DNA of 64,000 nt from Fusobacterium ulcerans. Its GTDB lineage: Bacteria; Fusobacteriota; Fusobacteriia; Fusobacteriales; Fusobacteriaceae. The notes below the pieces were generated by a model. It saw only the letters and a list, made by a program, of their open reading frames with translations, made no database searches and was not told the DNA's origin. Positions 8,895 through 17,107 of the stretch are shown one piece after another. Within the stretch, counting starts at the first letter, position 1; the number at the start of each line of letters is the position of its first letter. Location: assembly GCF_003019675.1 (NCBI RefSeq), contig NZ_CP028105.1, forward strand, positions 2,310,282-2,374,281. The letters run 5' to 3'. A program made the position numbers and the translations under genes.

Positions 8895-9404
8895 TTAATA
8901 TATGCTTATTACAATATTCATATTTTTTTTGCAGCATTTTTTATAGAAATCAAGCATACCTTCAAAGCAGAAAGTAAGTTCATCATAAATATCTGCTTCA
9001 TCTTCTTTTTTCCAGATATTAGGGTATATTTGTGACTGTTTGAAATCATCCATAGAGTATTTTTTTATCATATCTTTTATTTTAATATTTTCCAAAGCAT
9101 TAACTATAGCAGGAAGTTCATCAGCTTTAATATATGCTAAAAAAACCTCATTTTCATCTTCAGTATCAAAGACAGCTGTTCCAACTACTGCTTCACTTAA
9201 TTTACTGTCTTTTATTACTCTTGCAGCAGACTTTCCAGTTAAAAGGAAATGAAGTCCATCCCACATTTTATCAATATCACAGATATCACATTTTTCATCC
9301 TCTGATAACTCCTCTATTTCATCAATGATTTTCTCATTGTCCATTTCTAACATTTTATTAAGTATTTTGTTGTCTACTGCCATATATTGTGCAAGCATTC
9401 CCAT
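8895..9404 (-). CDS. DUF1877 (YfbM-like) protein
   Basis: 169 residues. The MGMLAQYMAVD opening and the IDKMWDGLHFLLTG motif near residue 45 are typical of the DUF1877/YfbM family, small cytosolic proteins of unknown function that often occur in multi-copy immunity-like clusters. It is the first gene of the four-gene minus-strand group and has an excellent ribosome site (ACAGGAGGAACAAA before ATG). The cysteine-rich patch CDICDID is unusual but short. Family call is good; role unproved. Confidence 0.8.
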   Translation of the reverse strand: MGMLAQYMAVDNKILNKMLEMDNEKIIDEIEELSEDEKCDICDIDKMWDGLHFLLTGKSAARVIKDSKLSEAVVGTAVFDTEDENEVFLAYIKADELPAIVNALENIKIKDMIKKYSMDDFKQSQIYPNIWKKEDEADIYDELTFCFEGMLDFYKKCCKKNMNIVISIY

Positions 9405-9680
9405 TTTGTTCCTCCTGTTTTTTTATAAGTTTTTATTTAATTCTTAAAAATGAAAATATTTTTATTCTAGTACAATTCTACCATATAGATAAATATTTAG
9501 CCATTATTCTATGAGAGAATTAATAAAAAGATTTAATTATATAATGTCAAAGAGAGATTACAGTAGGGAAAAGCACAGAAATTAAGCAATTCTTTTTCAT
9601 ATTTTTATTATATTTTTTCTGCTTTTATGTTAATATGTATTCAGATACTTAAAAACTGTATAACTAAAGGGGGATATATA

Positions 9681-10826
9681 ATGGAACTTAATTTAGATTT
9701 TTTATTAGAAGATATTGTAAAAAATAGAAGAGCATTACATCAGATGCCAGAAACTGCTTTAGAAGAGTTTAAGACAAAAGAGTATCTGAAGAATTATCTG
9801 ATCTCTATTGGGCTTGAGCCAAAGGATATAGTAGAAACAGGACTATATGTATACATTGAAGGAAAGGATAAAGATAACTGCATAGCTTTCCGTAGTGATA
9901 TAGATGCTTTAAATATTGAAGAGGAAACTGGAATAGATTTTGTATCTAAAAATAGCGGAAAAATGCATGCTTGCGGACATGATGGACATATGTCTACTCT
10001 TTTAGCTTTTGCAAAATATCTTACAACTATACAGCCACTTGAAAAAAGTGTATTGTTGATATTCCAACCTGCTGAAGAAGCACCTGGAAGAGCAAAAGAT
10101 ATAGTAGAAACAGGAATTTTCAAAAAATACAATGTAAAAGCTATCTATGGAATGCACCTGTTCCCAGAGCTTCCAGAAGGAGTAGTTGCTTGTAAAGAGG
10201 GACCATTCTTTGCACAGGCTACTGTAATAAGTGTAGGAATAACAGGAAAAAGCGGACATGGAGCTATGCCTCATAAAGCTGTAGACCCGCTTATTGCCTT
10301 TACTAAAGTAATAGATGCTTATCAGACAATAATTTCAAGAAACTTTTCTCCATTTGATCCAGGAGTTATCACAATAGGTAAATTCTCTGGAGGAAGTGCT
10401 CAGAATATAATACCTGAAAAAGTTGAGTTCTGGGGAACAGCAAGAACATTTGCACAGTCTGATTCTGAATTTATAATAAAGAGAATGAAAGAGATACACA
10501 GAGGGATAGAGCTTACTTACAATGTAAAAATAGATGAAGATCTAGTGATTCTTTATCCACCAGTAATAAATGACAAAGAGCTTTATAAAAAATTTACTGA
10601 AACTATGAAAGATATGAACTATAGAGAGCAGGACGCTTTGACAATATCAGAGGACTTTGCTTACTATCAGCAGGAAGTACCAGGAATATTTTTCCTATTG
10701 GGAACTAGAAATGAGGAGAAGGGATATGTTCACCCACTTCATAACTGTCATTTCAATTTTGATGAAAAAGTATTGTTAAAAGGTGTGGAAGCTTTTGCTA
10801 AAATATTAGAAAGTCACAATAAATAA
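9681..10826 (+). CDS. M20-family amidohydrolase / N-acyl-amino-acid hydrolase
   Basis: 381 residues from the ATG at 9681 (AAAGGGGGA upstream); the frame extends to 9627 but that part lies in leader DNA. A metal-dependent peptidase-M20D enzyme that removes an acyl group from an amino acid (hippurate, N-acetyl-amino-acid or N-acetyl-diaminopimelate type). Metal and catalytic signatures are visible: SDIDAL, HACGHDGHMS (di-metal Cys/His), QPAEEAPGRA (catalytic Glu pair), GMHLFPELPEG, and SEDFAYY near the C-terminus. The dimerisation lid domain contains SGHGAMPHKAVDP. Monocistronic by its own terminator. Exact substrate cannot be read. Confidence 0.9.
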   Translation: MELNLDFLLEDIVKNRRALHQMPETALEEFKTKEYLKNYLISIGLEPKDIVETGLYVYIEGKDKDNCIAFRSDIDALNIEEETGIDFVSKNSGKMHACGHDGHMSTLLAFAKYLTTIQPLEKSVLLIFQPAEEAPGRAKDIVETGIFKKYNVKAIYGMHLFPELPEGVVACKEGPFFAQATVISVGITGKSGHGAMPHKAVDPLIAFTKVIDAYQTIISRNFSPFDPGVITIGKFSGGSAQNIIPEKVEFWGTARTFAQSDSEFIIKRMKEIHRGIELTYNVKIDEDLVILYPPVINDKELYKKFTETMKDMNYREQDALTISEDFAYYQQEVPGIFFLLGTRNEEKGYVHPLHNCHFNFDEKVLLKGVEAFAKILESHNK

Positions 10827-10882
10827 AAAAGTGATGAAAATAGAAAGATAATAAAAAATATTTGTAGTTTGAAAGTATAATA

Positions 10883-10934
10883 AAAAAAGATGTGCTGCTG
10901 CCAGAAAAGGCAAAGGCACATCTTTTGTATTTTA
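10883..10934 (+). terminator. Terminator after the M20 amidohydrolase
   Basis: AAAAGATGTGC and GCACATCTTTT form a perfect stem around an inner GCC/GGC pairing, followed by T-rich sequence. It lies about 60 bp beyond the stop codon. Confidence 0.8.
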
Positions 10935-10940
10935 GATGGA

Positions 10941-10976
10941 TAAAATATAAGGTATAGGTAAAATATGAAGTATAGG
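10941..10976. repeat. Two direct 18-bp repeats in a non-coding gap
   Basis: TAAAATATAAGGTATAGG is followed directly by TAAAATATGAAGTATAGG (16 of 18 identical). The remaining spacer to 11083 holds only A/T-rich DNA. No function is evident. Confidence 0.6.
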
Positions 10977-11083
10977 TATAAAAATTATTTGATTTTATTC
11001 ACATTTCCATAGATTTCAAAGTTGTATTTTATTTGAAGTAATCTTTTAAATAATTCTTTAAAAAATCCTTATTTGTAAAAGTT

Positions 11084-12358
11084 TTAGTAAATATTTTTTA
11101 TCTCATGGGCATACGCAATATAGTAATGTCTTCCATTTGCACTTGTCTCTAATTTTGAGATTTCAATTAATGCTTTTGATTTTTGAGCATAGGCCTCTTT
11201 GATCTCCTCTTCTCCATCTATTAATAAGTCGCAAAGTTCCAGACACCATTGATATTCTTTTCTTTTAAAAGCTTCGTTAATTTCTTTTAAAATATTTTCA
11301 GAGCCACCCATCATTTTAATAGTTTTATGAGCATGTTCTTTAGGAGAAAGGGGATGGAGTTTTGTAGGATTTCCATCAAACCATCCTAAATAAGCTGTAT
11401 AAATTGATCTGACAGTCCAGTCAATACTTCCATAATGCTCTTTCAAATAAGGAAGAGAGGCATACTCTTCTGGAAGTTTGAGTTCTGAAGCTAGGGCATC
11501 TATGCTTTTTCCTTTATTCATCCCTTCAAGAGTTTTTTGCAGGACATAATTGATAGCTCCATGGAAATTTGTTAATACCTTTTTCACTTCATCTTTACCA
11601 GAGATTACACGAGTATGTCCAGATAGAAGATGTTCTGCTTGATAAGATAAAATTATCTTGATGCTGTCAAGCCATACTGCTATGTCACGATACTGTCCAC
11701 CACGTATAGCATAGAGATTAGGCCAGCATCCATAATAGTTGTCACCACAGCAAAGGACTTTTTCATCTGGAAGCCAGATCATGATTTGATCTTCTGCTTC
11801 TCCAGGAAGTCTTACCATTTCTATTTTAATTTCATCTATTTCTCTGACAACTTTACTTTCATTATATAATGTAGTAGGGTTCACAAAAGCTCTTCTTTCT
11901 CCATAGGGGATTCCCTCTCTGACTCCGATTCCCTGAGAAATATTTTCTTCATCATTGAGTGAGTATCCAAATTGACGATTTCCACGTAAATTTTGAATAT
12001 CCTGTAAAATTTCTGTCCCTTGTAAAAGTTGAGCAGCTGGAGAAAAGGCAATTATTTCAGGAGAAGTATTCATAAATGCTCCTGCTCCTCCTCTGTGGTC
12101 AGGATGACTGTGGGTGTAGATAATTGTTTTTACTGGCTTTCCAGTTTTTTCTTCTATTATATTTAATAACTTTTCTCCTCTTTCAAAAGTATCAAGAGTA
12201 TCAATTAGAATAACACTTGTATTTCCTTCAATAAATATTGCATTACTGTGCCCATAGCCTAATACATGCCAGACTTTTGAAGTAACCTGTGTAATAGTTT
12301 TTTTATATGAATCTAAAGTGAATTTTTTTAAATCTAGTTCGCCATTTTCTTTCAACAT
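11084..12358 (-). CDS. MBL-fold hydrolase of the alkylsulfatase (SdsA1/YjcS) type, short form
   Basis: 424 residues. The metallo-beta-lactamase metal motif THSHPDH lies near residue 83 and later ligands include CCGDNYYG and LLSGHTRVI. Beyond residue 260 the alkyl-sulfatase dimerisation domain is recognisable (YLGWFDGNPTKLHPLSPKEHA). Full-length alkylsulfatases are about 620-660 residues with a C-terminal SCP2-like domain; that domain is absent here, and the stop is followed by ordinary non-coding DNA, so this is a shorter relative rather than an obvious truncation. There is no signal peptide. Start supported by AAGGGAGG. Substrate and true activity are uncertain. Confidence 0.82.
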   Translation of the reverse strand: MLKENGELDLKKFTLDSYKKTITQVTSKVWHVLGYGHSNAIFIEGNTSVILIDTLDTFERGEKLLNIIEEKTGKPVKTIIYTHSHPDHRGGAGAFMNTSPEIIAFSPAAQLLQGTEILQDIQNLRGNRQFGYSLNDEENISQGIGVREGIPYGERRAFVNPTTLYNESKVVREIDEIKIEMVRLPGEAEDQIMIWLPDEKVLCCGDNYYGCWPNLYAIRGGQYRDIAVWLDSIKIILSYQAEHLLSGHTRVISGKDEVKKVLTNFHGAINYVLQKTLEGMNKGKSIDALASELKLPEEYASLPYLKEHYGSIDWTVRSIYTAYLGWFDGNPTKLHPLSPKEHAHKTIKMMGGSENILKEINEAFKRKEYQWCLELCDLLIDGEEEIKEAYAQKSKALIEISKLETSANGRHYYIAYAHEIKNIY

Positions 12359-12439
12359 TTTTTCCCTCCCTTGGTAATATCTTTTATTATATTTTAAACT
12401 GTAAAAATATATAAATCAAGTCCATGTAAATATATGAGA

Positions 12440-12576
12440 TAAAATTATTTGAGAATACGAAAAAAGGGATAGTTTAAAATTATTTTAGAATGTGAAAGAA
12501 GGGATAAGTTAAAATTGTTTGAAAATAAAAAATGATAGTTTAAAATATTATGAAATTGAAAAGTATATAAAAGGGA
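12440..12576. repeat. Degenerate tandem repeats, about 34-bp unit, in a 324-bp gap
   Basis: Four diverged copies start near 12440, 12474, 12509 and 12539, each opening with TTAAAAT or TAAAAT, followed by an A/G-rich stretch ending GGGATAG or similar. The gap 12359-12682 otherwise contains only a terminator for the next gene and no coding frame I can support. Confidence 0.6.
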
Positions 12577-12604
12577 GAATTAGAAAATATATGTAAATAA
12601 AAAT

Positions 12605-12663
12605 TAAGAATTATAAAAAATTAAACAGCCTCAGCTCTATAAAATATAGGACTTTAGCTGTTT
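12605..12663 (-). terminator. Terminator of the flavodoxin-fold gene
   Basis: On the minus strand AAACAGC and GCTGTTT form the outer stem with further pairing inside, followed by a T-rich run (the complement of 12614-12622). Confidence 0.75.
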
Positions 12664-12682
12664 AAAATTTAAAAACTTTCTA

Positions 12683-13618
12683 TTAGATTTTAGGAGAAGA
12701 GGGCTGAATAAATTCTTTGTATTTATTTAGACGTTCTCTATATGCTTCAGTTTTTTTAGTTTCTATAAGTGCTCCTTCATTGTTTTTAATATCATTCATA
12801 TGGATAAATTTACCTGGCATAGTATTGTGGGCATGTTCTAATTGCTCTTGAGGAAATTCAAATTTCACTTTCCCATCTTTTATTTTTACTTCACCAACTA
12901 TTCCACATAGGCAGCAAACAGCTTTAGTAGAATCATCATTAAGGTAGAAATTTCTGCAGTGGCAGTGAGGACACATTCCCTCATCTCCAAGATATTGAGC
13001 ATTTTCTATATCAGCGGCAGCTTTAGCCAAGTTAATTCCTATCTGATGTATTTTAGCTACTTTTTCATCTTCCATAATCACATTTTTTGACCATGAAAAG
13101 ACTTCGTTATTTATAGTTTTCCACATAGGTATTAAAGAAAGCATTTCAAAATCACATTGTATTCTTGTAGTCCAGTCAGAGCCTCCAAGTCCAATATATG
13201 AGATAACTTTTTCTTTAAAAACTCTCTGGTCAGGAGCTCTACCATTAGTTTGCTTCGCTATCTCAGTTGCTGCCAGATTATTTCCTCTATCCATTCTAGG
13301 TCCAAAACGATCTGTCAGTGAACGGAAAATTGCAGCAGCTCCTTTTTCAAAAATAGGAACAGAAAATATAATTCCATTTGCCTCCATCATTTTATCTCTC
13401 AGCCATTCAAAATCATCTTTTAATACACATTGCCCTCCTTTTCCACTCATGAGGCTTTTAACACAGGCTATACATCCAGTACAATATTTGATATCAAGAT
13501 CAAGAAGTCTGATAAATTCAATCTCAGCTCCCATTTCTTTAGCACCCATCAATGCTTCTTTGCACATAGAGTCGTTATTTCCATTTCTAGTTCCTGCTGA
13601 TATTCCTAATATTTTCAT
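12683..13618 (-). CDS. Flavodoxin-fold NAD(P)H-dependent oxidoreductase with C-terminal zinc-ribbon-like tail
   Basis: 311 residues. Residues 1-180 are a flavodoxin-like FMN reductase domain: the phosphate-binding opening MKILGISAGTRNGNN, then IKYCTGCIACVK (a redox-active or metal-binding cysteine motif common in these reductases) and SVPIFEKGAAAIFRSLTDRFGP. After residue about 215 there is a CPHC...CCLCG pattern resembling a zinc ribbon. This combination suggests an anaerobic quinone or iron-sulfur-flavoprotein-type reductase; the actual electron acceptor is unknown. Good ribosome site (AAGGAGG). Lies in the minus-strand run downstream of the MarR-controlled exported-protein gene. Confidence 0.82.
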   Translation of the reverse strand: MKILGISAGTRNGNNDSMCKEALMGAKEMGAEIEFIRLLDLDIKYCTGCIACVKSLMSGKGGQCVLKDDFEWLRDKMMEANGIIFSVPIFEKGAAAIFRSLTDRFGPRMDRGNNLAATEIAKQTNGRAPDQRVFKEKVISYIGLGGSDWTTRIQCDFEMLSLIPMWKTINNEVFSWSKNVIMEDEKVAKIHQIGINLAKAAADIENAQYLGDEGMCPHCHCRNFYLNDDSTKAVCCLCGIVGEVKIKDGKVKFEFPQEQLEHAHNTMPGKFIHMNDIKNNEGALIETKKTEAYRERLNKYKEFIQPSSPKI

Positions 13619-13741
13619 TTGTTCCTCCTTAAATTACTGTATAAAATTACTATATATTTCTACTTTTTTAAACTATGCATCTCTAATTTTTTAACTAGAA
13701 AAGCAAGGTATCCCTATTGTTATAAGTTATGAGAAGTTTAC

Positions 13742-14644
13742 TTAATTTGTAAAATGATATTCAGTTCCATCTCTCAAAAAATCTCTTTCTGCATGCTCTT
13801 CTAAAAATATACTCACAATATCTTTATATGGCTTCAAATAAGGGAACTGTTGATTTTTTTCAGCCCATTTTGGTTTTTCAATATCTGGGGGATTATCTAC
13901 CCAGTTTTTCTTCCAAGTATTTGAATCTCTATACCAAAATTCTACTACCCTTACAAAGGGAGAAGTTTTAGGGGAAAGAGCCTTATATGAAAAGCATCTC
14001 AGAAGATCATCCTGCTTGATTATAGAAGGGATAAAAGAATTGATAAACCATTCTTCTCCATCTTTTTCTGAAACATTATCAGGATATTTGATAGCTGCTA
14101 CAAATCTAAAAAATGGTCCATCAGCACTTGTGAGCCCATATCCTTTGAAGTCATTGTCTATTCTTCTGTTTACAAAAATAAAGGCAGCAGGGTGAGCATT
14201 TTTATTTTCCTGATCTCCCCAGTCAGCTCTCTTCTCAGAATTTACAGGATTTCCTATCATTTCATTGTATCCTTCTACCCATACTTCACTCATAGCTGTT
14301 CCTTGATTTAATTCATCTTCCATAGAAAAAGGATCTTCTCTCCAGTAGTGTTCAGTCATTCTCCAATTATATGCACCATAGAGATCAGCTCCCTCAGGTA
14401 AAGGAAGAGCTCTATAGGTAGAGTACCCAGCTAAGATAGGTCCATTAATGTTTACTGTGTCAGAGGCATGGTCTTTAAATAGCCATCTGTTAGCTTTAGG
14501 CAGATCATTGAGGTCAGTTAGATTGAGAATAAGATAGCTTCTTTTTAATTGCTGTTCACCTACTGGAGTTTTTCCCATAGCTGAAATTGTAAAAATAAAC
14601 AGAAATATCAGAAGCATAAATTTTAAAGATTTGATTTGTTTCAT
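13742..14644 (-). CDS. Exported protein of unknown function under a MarR-type operator
   Basis: 300 residues from the ATG at 14644, selected because GGGAGGA lies 5-6 bp upstream. Residues 1-25 are a signal peptide (KSLKFMLLIFLFIFTISAMG). The mature part is aromatic and soluble with internally similar halves (RSYLILNLTDL..., PFFRFVAAIKYPD...), which hints at paired ferredoxin-like barrels, but I do not recognise the family. An 18-bp palindrome identical to the one in front of the MarR gene sits 22 bp upstream. Regulated export and possible periplasmic or surface location are therefore supported; the activity is unknown. Confidence 0.7.
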   Translation of the reverse strand: MKQIKSLKFMLLIFLFIFTISAMGKTPVGEQQLKRSYLILNLTDLNDLPKANRWLFKDHASDTVNINGPILAGYSTYRALPLPEGADLYGAYNWRMTEHYWREDPFSMEDELNQGTAMSEVWVEGYNEMIGNPVNSEKRADWGDQENKNAHPAAFIFVNRRIDNDFKGYGLTSADGPFFRFVAAIKYPDNVSEKDGEEWFINSFIPSIIKQDDLLRCFSYKALSPKTSPFVRVVEFWYRDSNTWKKNWVDNPPDIEKPKWAEKNQQFPYLKPYKDIVSIFLEEHAERDFLRDGTEYHFTN

Positions 14645-14665
14645 TATAAATCCTCCCATTTAATT

Positions 14666-14683
14666 TATGTGTTTAACCACATA
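14666..14683. promoter_or_regulatory. Operator copy 1 (upstream of exported-protein gene)
   Basis: TATGTGTTTAACCACATA, an imperfect palindrome with arms TATGTG/CACATA. The identical 18 bases occur at 15163-15180 before the MarR gene, so this is very likely the MarR binding site. Confidence 0.75.
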
Positions 14684-14708
14684 TTTGAATAAAAAATTTA
14701 GAATATCT

Positions 14709-15146
14709 CTACTCCAAATTTTTTATTATTTTATCTAATACTTTTGAAAATATAATTTTTTCCTCATCTGTAACATTAGCAAAAACTTTGTATAAGTTTT
14801 CTTTTACAGTGGGAACGACATTGTTTTGTATTTTTTTTCCCTCTTCAGTGAGATATATGAGGTTGATTCTTTTATCATCTGCATCAGGGATTTTTTTTAC
14901 AATATTTTTTTTGATAAGATTTTCTATAAGCCTCGATACACAAGTGTGATCTTTTCCAACTAATTTTGATATCTGATTTTGAGTAAGTCCATCTTCATGG
15001 AGAAGAAAATTAATAACTCCCCATTGTTCAGGAGTGATAGGAAATTTATCTTCTTTTAATTTTTTGCTGAAATTACCAGTAGTAAGACGAGAGGCAAGTT
15101 CCAGTTTAAATCCCAGTGATTTTTGTAAATTATAGTCTTCCATATA
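14709..15146 (-). CDS. MarR-family transcriptional regulator
   Basis: 145 residues from the ATG at 15146 with AAAGGAGG upstream; the longer frame to 15179 would run through the operator. Winged helix-turn-helix spans about 35-100: LTQNQISKLVGKDHTCVSRLIENL is the recognition region and DADDKRINLIYLTEEG the wing. Helices at both ends make the dimer. The identical palindrome in front of this gene and in front of the next gene predicts autorepression and control of the exported protein, possibly extending to the flavodoxin-fold and MBL genes downstream. The inducer is unknown. Confidence 0.9.
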   Translation of the reverse strand, partial: YMEDYNLQKSLGFKLELASRLTTGNFSKKLKEDKFPITPEQWGVINFLLHEDGLTQNQISKLVGKDHTCVSRLIENLIKKNIVKKIPDADDKRINLIYLTEEGKKIQNNVVPTVKENLYKVFANVTDEEKIIFSKVLDKIIKNLE

Positions 15147-15162
15147 TCCTCCTTTTAAAAAA

Positions 15163-15180
15163 TATGTGTTTAACCACATA
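15163..15180. promoter_or_regulatory. Operator copy 2 (upstream of marR-type gene)
   Basis: Same 18-base sequence as at 14666-14683, in the same orientation including its asymmetric centre TTTAAC, 16 bp before the MarR start codon and overlapping the expected promoter. Confidence 0.75.
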
Positions 15181-15230
15181 AAATTAATATAACATCTTTT
15201 TAAAATTTATGCAACAAGTTTTTTGTAAAA

Positions 15231-15262
15231 AAAAGATGGATGAGTTTTTATCATCCATCTTA
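15231..15262 (-). terminator. Terminator of the DUF4438 gene
   Basis: A GATGGATGA / TCATCCATC stem is followed on the minus strand by a run of eight T. It isolates the DUF4438 gene from the MarR unit. Confidence 0.85.
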
Positions 15263-15283
15263 ATATTTAATTTATTTGTAATT

Positions 15284-15380
15284 TTTAAATATTTTAAATT
15301 TAATTACAACTTGTATAGCTCTGAATTTACTTATAACTTTTAGATATTTTCAAATTTAATTATAGCTCTAAATATCTCAA
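15284..15380. repeat. Two degenerate direct repeats of about 50 bp
   Basis: Two A/T-rich blocks each contain an AAATTTAATTA motif followed by TAGCTCT(G/A)AAT. They lie directly downstream of the DUF4438 stop. No function is evident. Confidence 0.45.
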
Positions 15381-15382
15381 AT

Positions 15383-16249
15383 TTATTTTGTAATTCCTAA
15401 GTAATATGCTATGTTAGCATTTTTATCTTTTCTTCCTCTGATTTTTGAAACAGGACAACTCATGATAGCAGTAACTCCTGGTCCATGTCCAGCTTTTATG
15501 CAGTCACTGTGAACAACTACCCCAATAGTAACTGATCCTTTTAAGTAATCTCTTCCAAAGCAGTTATTGCAGTCTTGAAGAAGAACGATATCTCCAAATC
15601 TTAATTCGTTGATACCATATTTTTCATTTGCTTCCTTGTCTCCAGTCATGATATCATAGTCTCCAGAAAAAGCAGTAGCACTTCCTACTCCTGATCCCAT
15701 TAAGTAAGGAGGGATTTCAGTAGCTACAGGAACTTCCAGACATCCATCTTCTGTTATTTTTATTTCCATTTTTTCTAAAAGAGCAGGATCGATATTCATG
15801 CAAACAATATCATCAAATCCCTCTATTTTTAGTCCTTGTCCAAAAGCTTTTACAAGTATTTTATCATCAATATTTAATTTTTCTAAAGTTTCTTCATCAA
15901 AATATACAAGAGTATGTTCAATTCCACCATGTCCACCAGTTACAAAACCAGTAGCTCCCTTAGCATCTCCTGTCATTATTTTTGCTGTATTTCCGATACA
16001 CCCAAAAACCATAAGAGCATTGTTTTCATTTACATTATCATTTTTTACACTTACTCCCGGCTCAACGTGATCTCCTACCCATGTCATGCAAGAATCTCCA
16101 ACTTTTACATTGTAAGAGATACCTCCAGTAGCAGGTAATATCATAGGTTCTCCATCTCTTGAAATTCTGTAAGGAGAAGCTATAGTAGGGCTGTGTACTT
16201 TTCCTCCCACTGACTGCATAACTAAAAATTCTTTGTTTGTTTTAATCAT
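15383..16249 (-). CDS. DUF4438-family protein
   Basis: 288 residues of the DUF4438 family, soluble proteins of unknown function common in anaerobic fermenters. The sequence is glycine-rich in blocks (TGFVTGGHGGIEH, PPYLMGSGVGSATAF) and ends with HSDCIKAGHGPGVTAIMSCP, a cysteine/histidine-containing segment. No signal peptide or membrane segment. Ribosome site AGGAGGAAAGAA supports the ATG at 16249. An unexplained strong hairpin lies upstream in the expected leader (16326-16360). Family assignment is from memory of conserved blocks; function cannot be stated. Confidence 0.75.
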   Translation of the reverse strand: MIKTNKEFLVMQSVGGKVHSPTIASPYRISRDGEPMILPATGGISYNVKVGDSCMTWVGDHVEPGVSVKNDNVNENNALMVFGCIGNTAKIMTGDAKGATGFVTGGHGGIEHTLVYFDEETLEKLNIDDKILVKAFGQGLKIEGFDDIVCMNIDPALLEKMEIKITEDGCLEVPVATEIPPYLMGSGVGSATAFSGDYDIMTGDKEANEKYGINELRFGDIVLLQDCNNCFGRDYLKGSVTIGVVVHSDCIKAGHGPGVTAIMSCPVSKIRGRKDKNANIAYYLGITK

Positions 16250-16325
16250 TTCTTTCCTCCTGAATATTTTAATGATTACTGACTATTGATATTTTAATAC
16301 ATTTTTCGATTTTAGTAAAGAAAAA

Positions 16326-16360
16326 CAGGATAATTTGAACTCATTTTTCAAATTATCCTG
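16326..16360 (-). promoter_or_regulatory. Hairpin in the leader or operator region of the DUF4438 gene
   Basis: A 14-bp perfect stem (CAGGATAATTTGAA and its complement) with a 7-base loop. On the minus strand it is followed by TTTTTCTTT, like an intrinsic terminator, yet no minus-strand gene lies upstream. A TATAAT box on the minus strand (16376-16381) lies just ahead. It may be an attenuator for DUF4438 or an operator between the divergent genes. Confidence 0.5.
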
Positions 16361-16459
16361 TCTTCACAAATCTATATTATAAAACATCTTGGGGAAAGAT
16401 TTTATATTATTAATATACCAATATATTGTGACAGTTGTGTTACAGTTAGGTTGAAAAAA

Positions 16460-16488
16460 TTGACAAAAAAGTTTTTCTGGACTACTAT
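16460..16488 (+). promoter_or_regulatory. Sigma-70 promoter of the CGGC gene
   Basis: TTGACA at 16460-16465, 17-bp spacer, TACTAT at 16483-16488, predicting a start near 16495. Just upstream an imperfect palindrome TGTGACA-GTTG-TGTTACA (about 16427-16444) could bind a regulator. Confidence 0.7.
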
Positions 16489-16523
16489 TCTAATAAGGAA
16501 ATTAAATGTATGAGGAGGAGAAA

Positions 16524-16943
16524 ATGGAAAATACAAAACTTATAGTGATAATTCAATGTGAGATAGCTAAAAGGAGATGCAGCGGTTTTTATTGTATGGA
16601 TTCTTTTTATAAGAGAGACAGGGCATTCAGTATTTATTCTAAAGAGCAGAATATCCAGTATATGATGTTTGAATGTGGAGGATGTTGTGGGAAGGAGACA
16701 TCGAGTCTTTTAGGGCATCTATCCAGAAAATTAAAAGAAGATGATCTTATAAAAAAAGATGAAGTAGTTATCCATTTAGCTTCTTGTATGGTCACAGATA
16801 ATCATCATTATGACAGATGTCCTCATATAGATTATATAAAAAATATTATAGAAAAACATGGATATAAGAATGTAGTTGAAGGAACTTTACTGGCAAAAGT
16901 TTCTGAGAAAAAACGTGAGCTTGGAACATACAAAAAATATTAA
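16524..16943 (+). CDS. CGGC-domain protein
   Basis: 139 residues from the ATG at 16524, preceded by GAGGAGG; an earlier in-frame ATG at 16506 contains that ribosome site. The protein is a small cysteine/histidine-rich redox or metal-binding protein of the CGGC family: ECGGCCGKE near residue 50, LASCMVTDNHHYDRCPH near 90-107, and RRCSGFYC near 15-22. No membrane segment. Its own promoter faces away from the DUF4438 gene. A metal-binding role is known only as a prediction for the family. Confidence 0.82.
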   Translation: MENTKLIVIIQCEIAKRRCSGFYCMDSFYKRDRAFSIYSKEQNIQYMMFECGGCCGKETSSLLGHLSRKLKEDDLIKKDEVVIHLASCMVTDNHHYDRCPHIDYIKNIIEKHGYKNVVEGTLLAKVSEKKRELGTYKKY

Positions 16944-17005
16944 TAAGTTAGTTTAAAAAATATTTTTTAAAAAAACATATAAACGAATAAATTTTTCTTT
17001 TATGA

Positions 17006-17034
17006 TTGTAAAAAGGTGGAATTTTTGATATAAT
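17006..17034 (+). promoter_or_regulatory. Promoter of the ACT-PFL operon
   Basis: TTGTAA at 17006-17011, 17-bp spacer, TATAAT at 17029-17034, with a TGn extended -10. The leader to the ATG at 17108 is about 65 nt. Confidence 0.65.
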
Positions 17035-17107
17035 AATAAAATATTTTAGGATAGTTTTAAGTGATTAAAAAATTTATATAAATAAAAAAAATTCAGGAGG
17101 TAAAGAA

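Noticed and set aside
12440-12576. CRISPR array
   Set aside because: Units are diverged, directly adjacent, lack unique spacers of constant length, and no cas gene is nearby.
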